DNA of 33,145 bases from an uncultured Actinomycetes bacterium (GTDB taxonomy: Bacteria > Actinomycetota > Acidimicrobiia > Acidimicrobiales > Microtrichaceae). A program made the translations under genes and the position numbers. Below are positions 7,626-15,099 of the stretch, in pieces. A model generated the notes under the pieces. The model had not been told where the DNA came from and ran no database searches. It saw only the letters and a list, made by a program, of their open reading frames with translations. Each line of letters starts with the position of its first letter. Positions within the stretch are counted from its first letter, which is position 1. The stretch is from positions 1 to 33,145 of the forward strand of contig CAINRS010000137.1 in NCBI GenBank assembly GCA_903852755.1, in the 5' to 3' direction.

Positions 7626-8105
7626 ATGGCACGACTGGACCTGCCCGACGGCGACGACGACGAACTGCTGCGGCTGTACGGCCTGTCGCCGTCCATGGGT
7701 GCGGCCGCGGGGAACTTCACCGCTGCGGTGTACGGGGACACCTCGCTCCCGACCAGGGTCCGCGAGGCGGCCCGGATCAGGATCGCCGAGTTGAACCAGT
7801 GCCCGGTCTGCCTGGACACCCGGACGACCTCGGACCCCGATGGGCTCACCGAGGACGAGTACCTGCGGATCGCCGACTGGCGGGACGTCGGGAGCTTCTC
7901 GGAGCGCGAGCGGATCGCCGTCGAGTTCGCCGAGCGGTTCACCTCCGACCACCTCGGACTCGACGACGAGTTCTGGGCCCGGGCCAGGGCGGCGTTCACC
8001 GACGTCGAGTTGTTCGAGCTCGGGGTGTGCTGCGCGAGCTGGCTCGGACTCGGCCGGATGACGCAGATCTTCGGGGCCGGCGTGTCGTGCCGGATCGAGC
8101 TCTGA
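7626..8105 (+). CDS. AhpD/carboxymuconolactone decarboxylase-like protein
   Basis: 159 aa, helical, with REAARIRIAELNQCPVCLDTRT around residues 45-67. The CPVC pair (Cys 59 and 62) is in the place of the AhpD-core CxxC, which can act as a peroxidase or disulfide redox site. The usual His four residues after the second Cys is replaced by Arg 66, as in some members of the family, so classical AhpD proton relay may not apply. The C-terminal half (ELGVCCASWLGLGRM) fits the second helical hairpin. The ATG has AGGAG 5 nt upstream. The gene stands alone between a divergent DUF1269 gene and the lipoprotein hydrolase, so its substrate cannot be inferred from context. Confidence 0.8.
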   Translation: MARLDLPDGDDDELLRLYGLSPSMGAAAGNFTAAVYGDTSLPTRVREAARIRIAELNQCPVCLDTRTTSDPDGLTEDEYLRIADWRDVGSFSERERIAVEFAERFTSDHLGLDDEFWARARAAFTDVELFELGVCCASWLGLGRMTQIFGAGVSCRIEL

Positions 8106-8144
8106 GGGACCCCGACTGAGAGGCCGCTCCGTTGGTGGCCGTCG

Positions 8145-8161
8145 CGCCCGGGCCGGGCGCT
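8145..8161 (+). terminator. Compact GC palindrome between two genes
   Basis: GCGCCCGG-G-CCGGGCGC. As RNA it can form a 6-bp stem with a 5-nt loop 40 bp after the AhpD-like stop codon. It also falls about 20 bp before the -10 at 8172, so an operator role is equally possible. Confidence 0.4.
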
Positions 8162-8171
8162 GCATCCTCGC

Positions 8172-8177
8172 TACCGT
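8172..8177 (+). promoter_or_regulatory. -10 element (TACCGT), leaderless type
   Basis: TACCGT, 7 nt, then GTG at 8185. It supports that start over the in-frame GTG at 8176. Confidence 0.45.
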
Positions 8178-8184
8178 GCCCGTC

Positions 8185-9966
8185 GTGCACCGACGCCTGA
8201 TCGCCGCCTGGAGTGTCCTGACCCTGCTCGGGCTGATCGCCGTCGGGTGCTCTGCCTCCTTCGAGGACCGGGCGGCCGGGCGCGACACCGGGCCGACGAC
8301 CACCGACGACCGGGCGACCGGCGGCGGATCCGCACCGGCGACCGGTGAGTCCGGTCCGATCGACTGGGCGGCGTGCGAGGACTCCGCTGCGTCGCTCTCC
8401 GGCCTCGAGTGCGCGACGCTCGAGGTGCCCGTCGACCCGAGCGAACCCGACGGACCGACCACGTCGATCGCACTGGCCCGCTCGCCCTCGACGGGTCGGC
8501 CCGACGAACGCATCGGCTCCCTCGTGCTCAACCCCGGCGGACCCGGCGGGTCGGGCATCGAGTTCCTGGCGTCCGTCGCACCGGCGTTCCCGGCCGGTGT
8601 GACCGACCGGTTCGACCTGGTGTCGTTCGATCCCCGCGGCGTCGGAGCGTCCGACCCGGTCCGGTGTCTCGACGACGACGAGAAGGACGAGGAGCTCGCC
8701 GTCGACCTGACCCCGGACGACCCGGCGGAGCAGGCAGCGGTCGATCGGCTCGCCGACCGGGTCCGCACCGAGTGCGAGCGCCGCAACCCTGAGCTGTCCC
8801 GCCACATGAGCACCGCCGACGTCGCCGCAGACGTCGACCGGATCCGTGCGGCGGTCGGCGACGAACAGCTGACCTACCTCGGCTTCTCCTACGGGTCGTC
8901 GATCGGGGCCGCCTACGCCACCCTCTACCCCGACCGGGTGCGGGCGGTGGTGCTCGACGGGTCGACCGACCCCAATGCGTCCACCGAGGACCAGGCGCTC
9001 ACCCAGGCCACCGGTTTCGAGCGGGCACTCGACCGGTTCGTGGCGGCCTGCGACGCCTCGACGGTGTGCCCGCTCGCCCCTGACGCGCGTCGCCGCATCG
9101 ACGAGGCGCGGGCATCACTCGAGGCCGAGCCGGTGCAGGTCGACGCGAACGGCATCCAGCGGACCCTCGGTCCGGACCTGTTCGACTTCGGTCTCGCCAC
9201 CGCCCTGTACGACACGGCGCTGTGGCAGTCGACGGCCAAGGCGGTCGCCGAGGTCCGGTCCAGCGGGGCCCAGAAGCTGCTCGCCCTGGTGGACCGTCAG
9301 GTCGGACGCAACGAGGACGGGACCTACGACAACTCCTCGGACGCACAGATCATGGTCAACTGCTCCGACGAGGTCGACCGCCTCGACGCCACGGCTGCCG
9401 CAGCGGCCGAGGCCCGGATCGTCGCCGCCGCGCCGCGCTTCGGTCGCCTGCTCGGCAGCGGACTCGACGACTGCAGCAGCTGGCCGGAGCCGGCCAACCC
9501 GATCCCGCGCATCTCGGCGCCGGATGCCCCGACGGTCCTGGTGGTCGGGACCGTGGGCGATCCGGCCACCCCCTACGAGTGGTCGCAGCGCATGGTCGAG
9601 GCGCTCGGCTCGGCCGAGCTCCTCACCTACGAGGGTGACGGGCACACGGCGTTCCTCACCGCCGGGCCGTGCATCTCCGACGCCGTGGTCGCCTACCTCG
9701 TCGACCTGCGTGTCCCCGCTGCGGGGACGAGGTGCCCGGCGGCGGCCGGGGCCGATCCGTTCGAGGGCCTCGCGGAGACCGTGATCGAGCAGCTCGCCGC
9801 CGGTGGACTCCCGCGTTCGCTCGCCGAGTGCATCGTGGGTCGGATCATCGACGAGGTCGGCGAGGACGAGTTCGAACGGATCATCCTGGAGAACGACGCC
9901 GAGGCGCTCACCAAGCTCGCCACCGCCCAGACGCTCGCCTGCGCCACCACCCAGCCCCGGGACTGA
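8185..9966 (+). CDS. Lipoprotein alpha/beta hydrolase, tripeptidyl-aminopeptidase (SlpD/SlpE) type
   Basis: 593 aa. A short signal ends in AVGC with lipid Cys 22, followed by a Thr/Gly/Asp linker. LNPGGPGGSG is the oxyanion-hole loop of this family. GFSYGSSIG carries the nucleophile Ser 235. Asp 459 in VGDPATP and His 487 in GDGHTAF lie in a TAP-like C-terminal part. An exported exopeptidase that trims peptides from the N-terminus is the likely role. The last 60 residues form an extra segment with LAECIVGRIIDEVG and a second Cys in TLACATT, probably a small disulfide-linked helical domain not needed for catalysis. The GTG at 8176 would add three residues. Confidence 0.85.
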   Translation: MHRRLIAAWSVLTLLGLIAVGCSASFEDRAAGRDTGPTTTDDRATGGGSAPATGESGPIDWAACEDSAASLSGLECATLEVPVDPSEPDGPTTSIALARSPSTGRPDERIGSLVLNPGGPGGSGIEFLASVAPAFPAGVTDRFDLVSFDPRGVGASDPVRCLDDDEKDEELAVDLTPDDPAEQAAVDRLADRVRTECERRNPELSRHMSTADVAADVDRIRAAVGDEQLTYLGFSYGSSIGAAYATLYPDRVRAVVLDGSTDPNASTEDQALTQATGFERALDRFVAACDASTVCPLAPDARRRIDEARASLEAEPVQVDANGIQRTLGPDLFDFGLATALYDTALWQSTAKAVAEVRSSGAQKLLALVDRQVGRNEDGTYDNSSDAQIMVNCSDEVDRLDATAAAAAEARIVAAAPRFGRLLGSGLDDCSSWPEPANPIPRISAPDAPTVLVVGTVGDPATPYEWSQRMVEALGSAELLTYEGDGHTAFLTAGPCISDAVVAYLVDLRVPAAGTRCPAAAGADPFEGLAETVIEQLAAGGLPRSLAECIVGRIIDEVGEDEFERIILENDAEALTKLATAQTLACATTQPRD

Positions 9967-9977
9967 TCGGCGCCACC

Positions 9978-9993
9978 GCGCGGCCGTCCGCGC
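9978..9993. terminator. Possible bidirectional hairpin between convergent genes
   Basis: GCGCGG-CCGT-CCGCGC, enclosed by the longer-range pair CCACCG (9973-9978) and CGGTGG (10013-10018), in the 53-bp gap between the hydrolase and livF stops. No T-tract. Confidence 0.4.
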
Positions 9994-10019
9994 CGTGACC
10001 GGGCCCGGCGGCCGGTGGT

Positions 10020-10760
10020 TCAGGTCCCGGGCGAGGGGTCCGGTGCGGAGGCGCCGCCTGCCGCCGACCCCAGGTAGCCCGCCACGACGGCGTCGTGGTC
10101 ACGGCGCACCGCCTCGGCGGTCCCGCTCAGTGCCACCTCACCGTGGACGAGCAGGACCGCGCGGTCGGCAACGGTCAGGACCAGGTCGGCGTGCTGCTCC
10201 ACGACCAGCACGGCACAGCCCTCCTCGTCGGCGATGCGCCGGATCACCGGGATGAGCGATCCGGCGACGATCGGGGCCAGCCCCATGGTCATCTCGTCGA
10301 TGAGCAGCACCCGGGGGTGGCGCACGAGGGCGAGGGCCAGGGCGAGCATCTGCTGCTCGCCACCCGAGAGCAACCCGCTGCGCCGGGCTCCGAGCGGAGC
10401 GAGCGCCGGGAACCACTCGTCGACCTGCGCCCGCTCGGCACGTCCCGCCCGCACCAGGTCGAGGTGCTCGGAGACGGTGAGCCCCGGGATCAACCCGCGG
10501 TCGTCGGGCACGTGGCACAGACCGTCCCTGGCCAGCCGGTCCGGGGCCCGGCCGAGGATCGACCGGCCGTCCAGGCGGACGTCCCCGGCGAGTGCCTGCA
10601 GCAGCCCCGAGACGGTGAGCAGCGTCGTTGTCTTCCCGGCGCCGTTCGCCCCGAGGAGTGCGACCACCTGCCCGGCTGCGACGTCGAGGCTCAGGTCGCG
10701 CACCACGGCCGAGCCGCCGTACCCCGCTGCGAGGGCGTCGAGCTCGAGCCGTGGTGTCAC
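10020..10760 (-). CDS. livF: Branched-chain amino acid-type ABC transporter ATPase LivF
   Basis: 246 aa with Walker A GANGAGKT (37-44), signature LSGGEQQ (131-137), Walker B VLLIDE (151-156) and the downstream MGLAPIV typical of LivF. It powers uptake by a Liv-type importer at the inner membrane together with LivG. The GTG start overlaps the livG stop by 4 bp (GTGA), so the two are translationally coupled. The likely cognate permease and binding protein are at 20409-23786, about 9 kb away and on the other strand. The substrate may be branched-chain amino acids, but Liv systems in this group also take up amides, urea or short organic acids. Confidence 0.9.
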   Translation of the reverse strand: MTPRLELDALAAGYGGSAVVRDLSLDVAAGQVVALLGANGAGKTTTLLTVSGLLQALAGDVRLDGRSILGRAPDRLARDGLCHVPDDRGLIPGLTVSEHLDLVRAGRAERAQVDEWFPALAPLGARRSGLLSGGEQQMLALALALVRHPRVLLIDEMTMGLAPIVAGSLIPVIRRIADEEGCAVLVVEQHADLVLTVADRAVLLVHGEVALSGTAEAVRRDHDAVVAGYLGSAAGGASAPDPSPGT

Positions 10761-11572
10761 CCGGGAGCTCCTCGGTCCTCGACGCCGATCGACCGGCCGA
10801 GGTACGCCTCCTGCACACGCAGGTCGTCGCGGATCTCCGCCGGCGGACCCGAGGCGATCACCGATCCGAAGTCGAGCACGACCACCCGGTCGCAGCTCGC
10901 CATGACGAGCTCCACGTCGTGGTCGACCAGCACGACCGCCCGGTCCCGTTCGGCGATGGAGCGCAGGTGCTCACCGAACCTCCGACTCTCGGTGGTGTCC
11001 AGGCCGGCCGCCGGCTCGTCGAGCAGCAGCACCCTGGGCCGACTGGCGAGCGCCCGGGCCACGCCGACCAGCTTCTGGGTCCCCTGGGGCAGGTCGGTCA
11101 CGAGCGACCCGGCGACACGGTCGAGCCCGAGGCCTGCGAGCAGCTCGGGGTCGGCTCCTCCGACCGGAGTCCCCCGGGCGGCGCGTCGGCGCGGCCGGAG
11201 GATGTCGGCCATCACGTCCCGCACGCCCGCCGACGGCTCGGCGACCTCCAGGTGCTCGGCCACGGTGAGGTCCTCGAAGAGCTCGACCGCCTGCCAGGTG
11301 CGGACCAGGCCGGCCCGCACCCGCTCGTGCGGGGGTCGACCGCTCACGTCGACCCCGTGGACACGCACGACCCCACGGTGGGGGACGAACCCCGTCAGGG
11401 CGTCGATCGTCGTGGTCTTGCCCGCACCGTTCGGCCCGATGAGCCCGAGGACCTCACCGGGCGCGACGGAGAAACTGACGTCGCTGACGGCGGCGATGCC
11501 GCCGTAGCTGACACCGAGCCCCACGACCTCGAGGGCCGGTGGGTGCTCCGGTCCTCCCCCGCCGTCCGCCAC
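10757..11572 (-). CDS. livG: Branched-chain amino acid-type ABC transporter ATPase LivG
   Basis: 271 aa with Walker A GPNGAGKT (46-53), Walker B VLLLDE (181-186) and a D-loop AAGLD. The ABC signature is unusual: LPQGTQ (161-166) takes the place of the LSxGQ-type sequence, and a stretch with RPRRRAARGTP precedes it. The GTG start follows TAGGGT by 6 nt, which supports a leaderless transcript starting the livG-livF operon. The small membrane-protein gene upstream ends 43 bp before and could be co-transcribed. Confidence 0.88.
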   Translation of the reverse strand: MADGGGGPEHPPALEVVGLGVSYGGIAAVSDVSFSVAPGEVLGLIGPNGAGKTTTIDALTGFVPHRGVVRVHGVDVSGRPPHERVRAGLVRTWQAVELFEDLTVAEHLEVAEPSAGVRDVMADILRPRRRAARGTPVGGADPELLAGLGLDRVAGSLVTDLPQGTQKLVGVARALASRPRVLLLDEPAAGLDTTESRRFGEHLRSIAERDRAVVLVDHDVELVMASCDRVVVLDFGSVIASGPPAEIRDDLRVQEAYLGRSIGVEDRGAPG

Positions 11573-11578
11573 GTGCGA

Positions 11579-11584
11579 ACCCTA
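11579..11584 (-). promoter_or_regulatory. -10 element (TAGGGT) of the livG-livF operon
   Basis: TAGGGT on the minus strand, 6 nt, then GTG at 11572. Identical hexamer and spacing to the element before 5606. Confidence 0.5.
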
Positions 11585-11615
11585 GCGACAACCCACCACC
11601 ACAGGGCCCGGCCCG

Positions 11616-11879
11616 TCAGCGCAGCAGGCTGGCGAATCCCCACACGGCGGCGACCAGGCCGACGAGCACGAACACGACCGCCCGGCCCACGGGGATCTCG
11701 GTGCCGGACCGGCCGGCACGGACCAGGGCCAGGCCGTTGCCGACCACCATGGCGGCACCGAGCGCCAGGATGATCCACGGGAAGAAGTCCTCGCCGAGCA
11801 GCAACGTGCCGTCGTTCTGGGCGAACAGCCCCTCGCCGGCGAGCCGAGCGACGGGAACGGTCACGGGGAGTGGGACCAC
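11616..11879 (-). CDS. Small membrane protein, two predicted helices
   Basis: 87 aa. Hydrophobic segments near residues 35-54 (WIILALGAAMVVGNGLALV) and 67-85 (AVVFVLVGLVAAVWGFASLL) with a charged loop between suggest a two-helix inner-membrane protein. The family is not recognised. The GTG at 11879 follows CAGATT by 6 nt in the same layout as neighbouring leaderless genes, which supports a real gene. GTG at 11864 is an alternative. It lies upstream of livG on the same strand; a link to the transporter is only positional. Confidence 0.55.
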   Translation of the reverse strand: MVPLPVTVPVARLAGEGLFAQNDGTLLLGEDFFPWIILALGAAMVVGNGLALVRAGRSGTEIPVGRAVVFVLVGLVAAVWGFASLLR

Positions 11880-11885
11880 GTCCTG

Positions 11886-11891
11886 AATCTG
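11886..11891 (-). promoter_or_regulatory. Putative -10 element (CAGATT) of the small membrane-protein gene
   Basis: CAGATT on the minus strand followed by 6 nt and the GTG at 11879. Confidence 0.35.
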
Positions 11892-12128
11892 CCACGCCGG
11901 GTGTGATCCGGGGCCGAATCCCGGGAGAATCTCCGAAAATCCGGAGAATCGCTACAGCCCACCACCGGACGTGACGATACTCCCCCTGTCGGTGGTTTCG
12001 CCCCCACCGGCCAACACAGCCGGGGCAATGGAGCGGGGGACACACATCTCCCTCCAACGCATCGCCAACCAGCGCCCTCGGGTGCTGGCGCCTCGTGGCC
12101 CTCGCTCCGCCCCGCTGCTGTGACCCTC

Positions 12129-12152
12129 CGGCCGAGCCGCCCGGCTCGGCCG
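12129..12152 (+). terminator. Perfect 10-bp hairpin, tetraloop GCCC
   Basis: CGGCCGAGCC-GCCC-GGCTCGGCCG. It ends about 50 bp before the mutase start, where no upstream coding gene needs termination, which suggests a short non-coding transcript or a leader structure. Confidence 0.5.
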
Positions 12153-12197
12153 TCGTCGCATCCGGGGCCGGACGTGACACCGTCGCGGACGAGCGCC

Positions 12198-12203
12198 GAG
12201 AAT
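12198..12203 (+). promoter_or_regulatory. Putative -10 element (GAGAAT) of the mutase gene
   Basis: GAGAAT, 6 nt, then ATG at 12210: the same geometry as other leaderless genes in the window, with a weaker hexamer. Confidence 0.35.
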
Positions 12204-12209
12204 GTCGGG

Positions 12210-14192
12210 ATGAGCGACGGATCCGGCACCGACCACGACGACGTCCGACTCGAGTCCAGGGACCGGCCGTGGATGATGCGGACCTACTCCGGACACTCGA
12301 CCGCAGCGGCCTCGAACGAGCTGTACCGGACCAACCTGGCCAAGGGCCAGACCGGGTTGTCCATCGCGTTCGACCTGCCCACCCAGACCGGGTACGACCC
12401 CGACGATCCGCTCGCCCGCGGCGAGGTCGGCAAGGTCGGCGTGCCCGTGGCGCACCTCGGCCACATGCGCACCCTGCTCGACGGGATCCCGCCCGGGACC
12501 ATGAACACGTCGATGACGATCAACGCCACCGCGGCGTGGCTGCTCGGCCTCTACGTCGCCAACGCCACCGAGCAGGGTGTCCCCACCGAGGACCTGCGCG
12601 GCACCACGCAGAACGACATCGTCAAGGAGTACCTCTCACGCGGGACCTACATCTTCCCGCCGGGGCCGAGCCGACGACTGATCGTCGACATGTTCGCCTA
12701 CTGCAACCGGCACATCCCGCACTGGAACCCCATGAACGTGTGCTCGTACCACCTGCAGGAGGCGGGGGCGACACCGGTCCAGGAGGTGGCGTACTCCCTG
12801 GCGTGCGCCATCGGCGTGCTCGACGCAGTCCGTGAGTCCGGTCAGGTGGCACCCGACGCCATGTCGTCGGTGGTCGCCTCGGTCAGCTTCTTCGTCAACG
12901 CAGGCATGCGGTTCGTCGAGGAGACGGCCAAGATGCGGGCGTTCACCCGCATGTGGGACCGGATCACCGCCGAGCGCTACGGCGTCACCGACCCCCGGGC
13001 GCGCCGCTTCCGCTACGGCGTCCAGGTCAACTCCCTGGGTCTCACCGAGGCCCAGCCCGAGAACAACGTCCCGCGGATCGTGCTCGAGACCCTGGGGGTC
13101 ACACTGTCCCGTGACGCCCGGGCGCGCTCCATCCAGCTCCCCGCCTGGAACGAGGCACTCGGCCTGCCCCGACCCTGGGACCAGCAGTGGTCGCTGCGGA
13201 TCCAGCAGGTGCTCGCCAACGAGACCGACCTGCTCGAGTACCCAGACCTGTTCGAGGGGTCCGTCGTCGTCGAGCGGCTCACCGACGAGATCGACGAGGC
13301 CGCCCAGGCCGAGCTCGACGAGGTGCTCGCCCTCGGGGGCGCCTTCGAGGCGATCGACGAGCTGAAGCGACGGCTCGTCGTGTCCCACACCGAGCGTGTC
13401 CGGCGGATCGAGTCCGGCGAACAGGTCGTCGTCGGGCTCAACTCGTTCACCGAGTCGGCGCCGTCACCCCTGGGCGGTCAGGACAACATCCTGGTCGTGG
13501 ACCCGGCGGTCCAGGAGCAGATGGTCGCCGACGTGCGTGCCTGGCGGGCGGAGCGGGACCAGGCCGCGGTCGACCGGGCGCTCGAGGAACTCGCCCGCGT
13601 CGCTGCGACCGACGAGAACATCATGCCGGCGACGATCGAACTGGCCCGGGTGGGTGGGACGACCGGCGAGTGGGCCGGCACCCTGCGCGGCGTCTTCGGC
13701 GAGTACCGGGCGCCCACCGGCGTGGGCGCGGCGACGATCGGTGGCACCTCGGAGCAACTCCGGGTGATCGCCGAACGGATGCGGGCGCTCCCCGGCGGTC
13801 CGCCGCGGATCCTGGTGGCCAAGCCCGGTCTCGACGGGCACTCGAACGGCGCGGAGCAGATCGCCGTCGCCGCGCGGGACGCCGGGATGGAGGTCATCTA
13901 CCAGGGGATCCGGCTGACACCCGAGCAGATCGTGGCTGCCGCCCGGGACGAGGACGTGGACCTGGTGGGACTCTCGATCCTGTCGGGGTCGCACATGGAG
14001 CTGATCCCCGAGGTCGTCCGGGGCCTGCGGGACGCCGGTGTGGACGTCCCGGTGGTCGCGGGCGGGATCATCCCCGAGGACGACCGTCCGACGCTGCTCG
14101 AGCTGGGGGTCGCCGCAGTGTTCACCCCGAAGGACTTCGAGATCAGCCGGATCATGGAGCAGATCGCCGACCTGGCGGTCGCTGCGAACTGA
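12210..14192 (+). CDS. ecm: Adenosylcobalamin-dependent acyl-CoA mutase, ethylmalonyl-CoA mutase (MeaA) type
   Basis: 660 aa with the catalytic barrel and the B12 domain in one chain. [17 protein letters not shown] and [13 protein letters not shown] match the MeaA/Ecm branch; classical methylmalonyl-CoA mutase has a different sequence at these places. [20 protein letters not shown] and [17 protein letters not shown] are shared family blocks. The C-terminal B12 domain has LDGHSNG with the cobalt-ligand His near residue 544, plus LSGSH and GGIIP. The predicted reaction converts ethylmalonyl-CoA to methylsuccinyl-CoA in the cytoplasm, a step of the ethylmalonyl-CoA pathway; an isobutyryl-CoA-type role is less likely. 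ATG 12210 is chosen because conserved sequence begins about 20 residues later and a -10-like element precedes it. Confidence 0.85.
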   Translation: MSDGSGTDHDDVRLESRDRPWMMRTYSGHSTAAASNELYRTNLAKGQTGLSIAFDLPTQTGYDPDDPLARGEVGKVGVPVAHLGHMRTLLDGIPPGTMNTSMTINATAAWLLGLYVANATEQGVPTEDLRGTTQNDIVKEYLSRGTYIFPPGPSRRLIVDMFAYCNRHIPHWNPMNVCSYHLQEAGATPVQEVAYSLACAIGVLDAVRESGQVAPDAMSSVVASVSFFVNAGMRFVEETAKMRAFTRMWDRITAERYGVTDPRARRFRYGVQVNSLGLTEAQPENNVPRIVLETLGVTLSRDARARSIQLPAWNEALGLPRPWDQQWSLRIQQVLANETDLLEYPDLFEGSVVVERLTDEIDEAAQAELDEVLALGGAFEAIDELKRRLVVSHTERVRRIESGEQVVVGLNSFTESAPSPLGGQDNILVVDPAVQEQMVADVRAWRAERDQAAVDRALEELARVAATDENIMPATIELARVGGTTGEWAGTLRGVFGEYRAPTGVGAATIGGTSEQLRVIAERMRALPGGPPRILVAKPGLDGHSNGAEQIAVAARDAGMEVIYQGIRLTPEQIVAAARDEDVDLVGLSILSGSHMELIPEVVRGLRDAGVDVPVVAGGIIPEDDRPTLLELGVAAVFTPKDFEISRIMEQIADLAVAAN

Positions 14193-14282
14193 GGTCCCGT
14201 CGCTGCCCCACCCGGAGGGCGGAGGTTGCGATCCCGCAGGACCGGCGGCATCGTGGAGGCCCTGACGATCGGGGGGTCCACC

Positions 14283-15050
14283 GTGGACGGTCGCTTCATC
14301 TCGCTCGCATCCGGTCTGGTCGGCGCCGCGCTCGGTGCGGCGGGGGTCGTGACCGGATCGGCAGCGCTCGGGGCCGGAGCGGGTCTGGCCGCACTCGTGG
14401 CCGGTGTGGTCGCCCTCACCATCCGTCCGGCGAACTCCGGTGGGCCCGGCGACACGGTGGCGGGTTCCGCAGCAGTCGACGGTGAGCTCGATGCCACCCG
14501 GCGACAGGTGGCCGACCTCCAGTCCGAGGTGGCTGCGCTGCACGAGGCCCTCGACGCGAGCCGGGCGAGCGCCGATGGCGCCCAGCCCGGGCTGACCGAC
14601 CTCACCTCGGGCCTCTTCACCGAGGCGTACTTCCACGTGGCGCTCGAGTCACGGCTCGCGGCGGCTCGCCGTCACCTGCGACCCGTGGCGGTCAGCCTGT
14701 TGCGCGCCGTCGAGGGACCGCCCGGCGAGACGGTCGTCGCACCGCCACCCAACCGGCTGGCCGACGCGATCCGCGAGACGATCCGCGAGGCCGACATCGC
14801 CTGCAGGCTCGACGACGGGACCTTCGCCGTGGTGCTCGAGGACACGCCCGAGAACGGTGCGGTGTGGACCGCCGAGCGCATCCGCCGGAACCTGGTGAGC
14901 CGCCACGGCACCCACACGGTGTGGGCGGGCATCGCCTGCTACCCGGCCCACGCGTTCTCGAGCGACGAACTGTTCCGCCAGGCCGAGGCCGCCCTGGCCG
15001 CGGCGCAGGACTGGCGGCAGGACCGCATCGAGGTCGCCGTCAGCGAGTGA
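14283..15050 (+). CDS. Membrane-anchored protein with degenerate GGDEF domain
   Basis: 255 aa. A hydrophobic Gly/Ala-rich stretch near residues 5-45 probably makes a hairpin or two helices. A short heptad-like segment (LDATRRQVADLQSEVAAL) then leads to a GGDEF-like fold starting at DLTSGLFTEAYFHVALESRL. The catalytic signature is replaced by RLDDGTF, and the usual metal and GTP residues are missing, so diguanylate cyclase activity is unlikely; a sensory or scaffold role is possible. The GTG at 14283 is preceded by GGGGGG 6 nt upstream. GTG 14253 or TTG 14226 would extend the N-terminus. It follows ecm by 90 bp on the same strand. Its last 13 codons lie in the first unit of a 40-bp tandem duplication. 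Confidence 0.68.
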   Translation: MDGRFISLASGLVGAALGAAGVVTGSAALGAGAGLAALVAGVVALTIRPANSGGPGDTVAGSAAVDGELDATRRQVADLQSEVAALHEALDASRASADGAQPGLTDLTSGLFTEAYFHVALESRLAAARRHLRPVAVSLLRAVEGPPGETVVAPPPNRLADAIRETIREADIACRLDDGTFAVVLEDTPENGAVWTAERIRRNLVSRHGTHTVWAGIACYPAHAFSSDELFRQAEAALAAAQDWRQDRIEVAVSE

Positions 15051-15090
15051 CTGGCGGCAGGACCGCATCGAGGTCGCCGTCAGCGAGTGA
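15009..15090. repeat. Perfect 40-bp tandem duplication, each unit a hairpin
   Basis: 15011-15050 and 15051-15090 are identical. The first unit encodes the last 13 codons including the TGA of the GGDEF-like gene; the second lies after that stop. Each unit can fold into CTGGCGGC with GCCGTCAG (one G-U pair) enclosing GACC/GGTC and a 7-nt loop, so two hairpins stand in tandem before the convergent CoA-transferase stop at 15100. Confidence 0.95.
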
Positions 15091-15099
15091 CCCCTCCCC

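Larger units (their letters stand above)
11880..12209 (+). other. 330-bp intergenic region with several hairpins before the mutase gene
   Basis: No convincing gene was found here. On the plus strand it can form TCTCCG/CGGAGA (11930-11947), CGGTGG/CCACCG (11990-12009), a bulged stem CGCC-AGCGCC with GGTGCT-GGCG (12063-12090) and a perfect 10-bp stem with a GCCC loop (12129-12152). A GATACT at about 11976-11981 could start a short transcript. It may be a structured leader, a small RNA with its own terminator, or simply regulatory DNA. The cobalamin-riboswitch B12 box GCCACTG was not found. Confidence 0.4.

Noticed and set aside
11880-12209. Cobalamin riboswitch before the B12-dependent mutase
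   Set aside because: The region is structured, but the conserved B12 box GCCACTG was not found on either strand.
11395-12229. Minus-strand open frames (up to 261 codons) across the livG start and the mutase upstream region
   Set aside because: They overlap livG or the small membrane-protein gene in another frame and lack conserved motifs or a ribosome-binding site.
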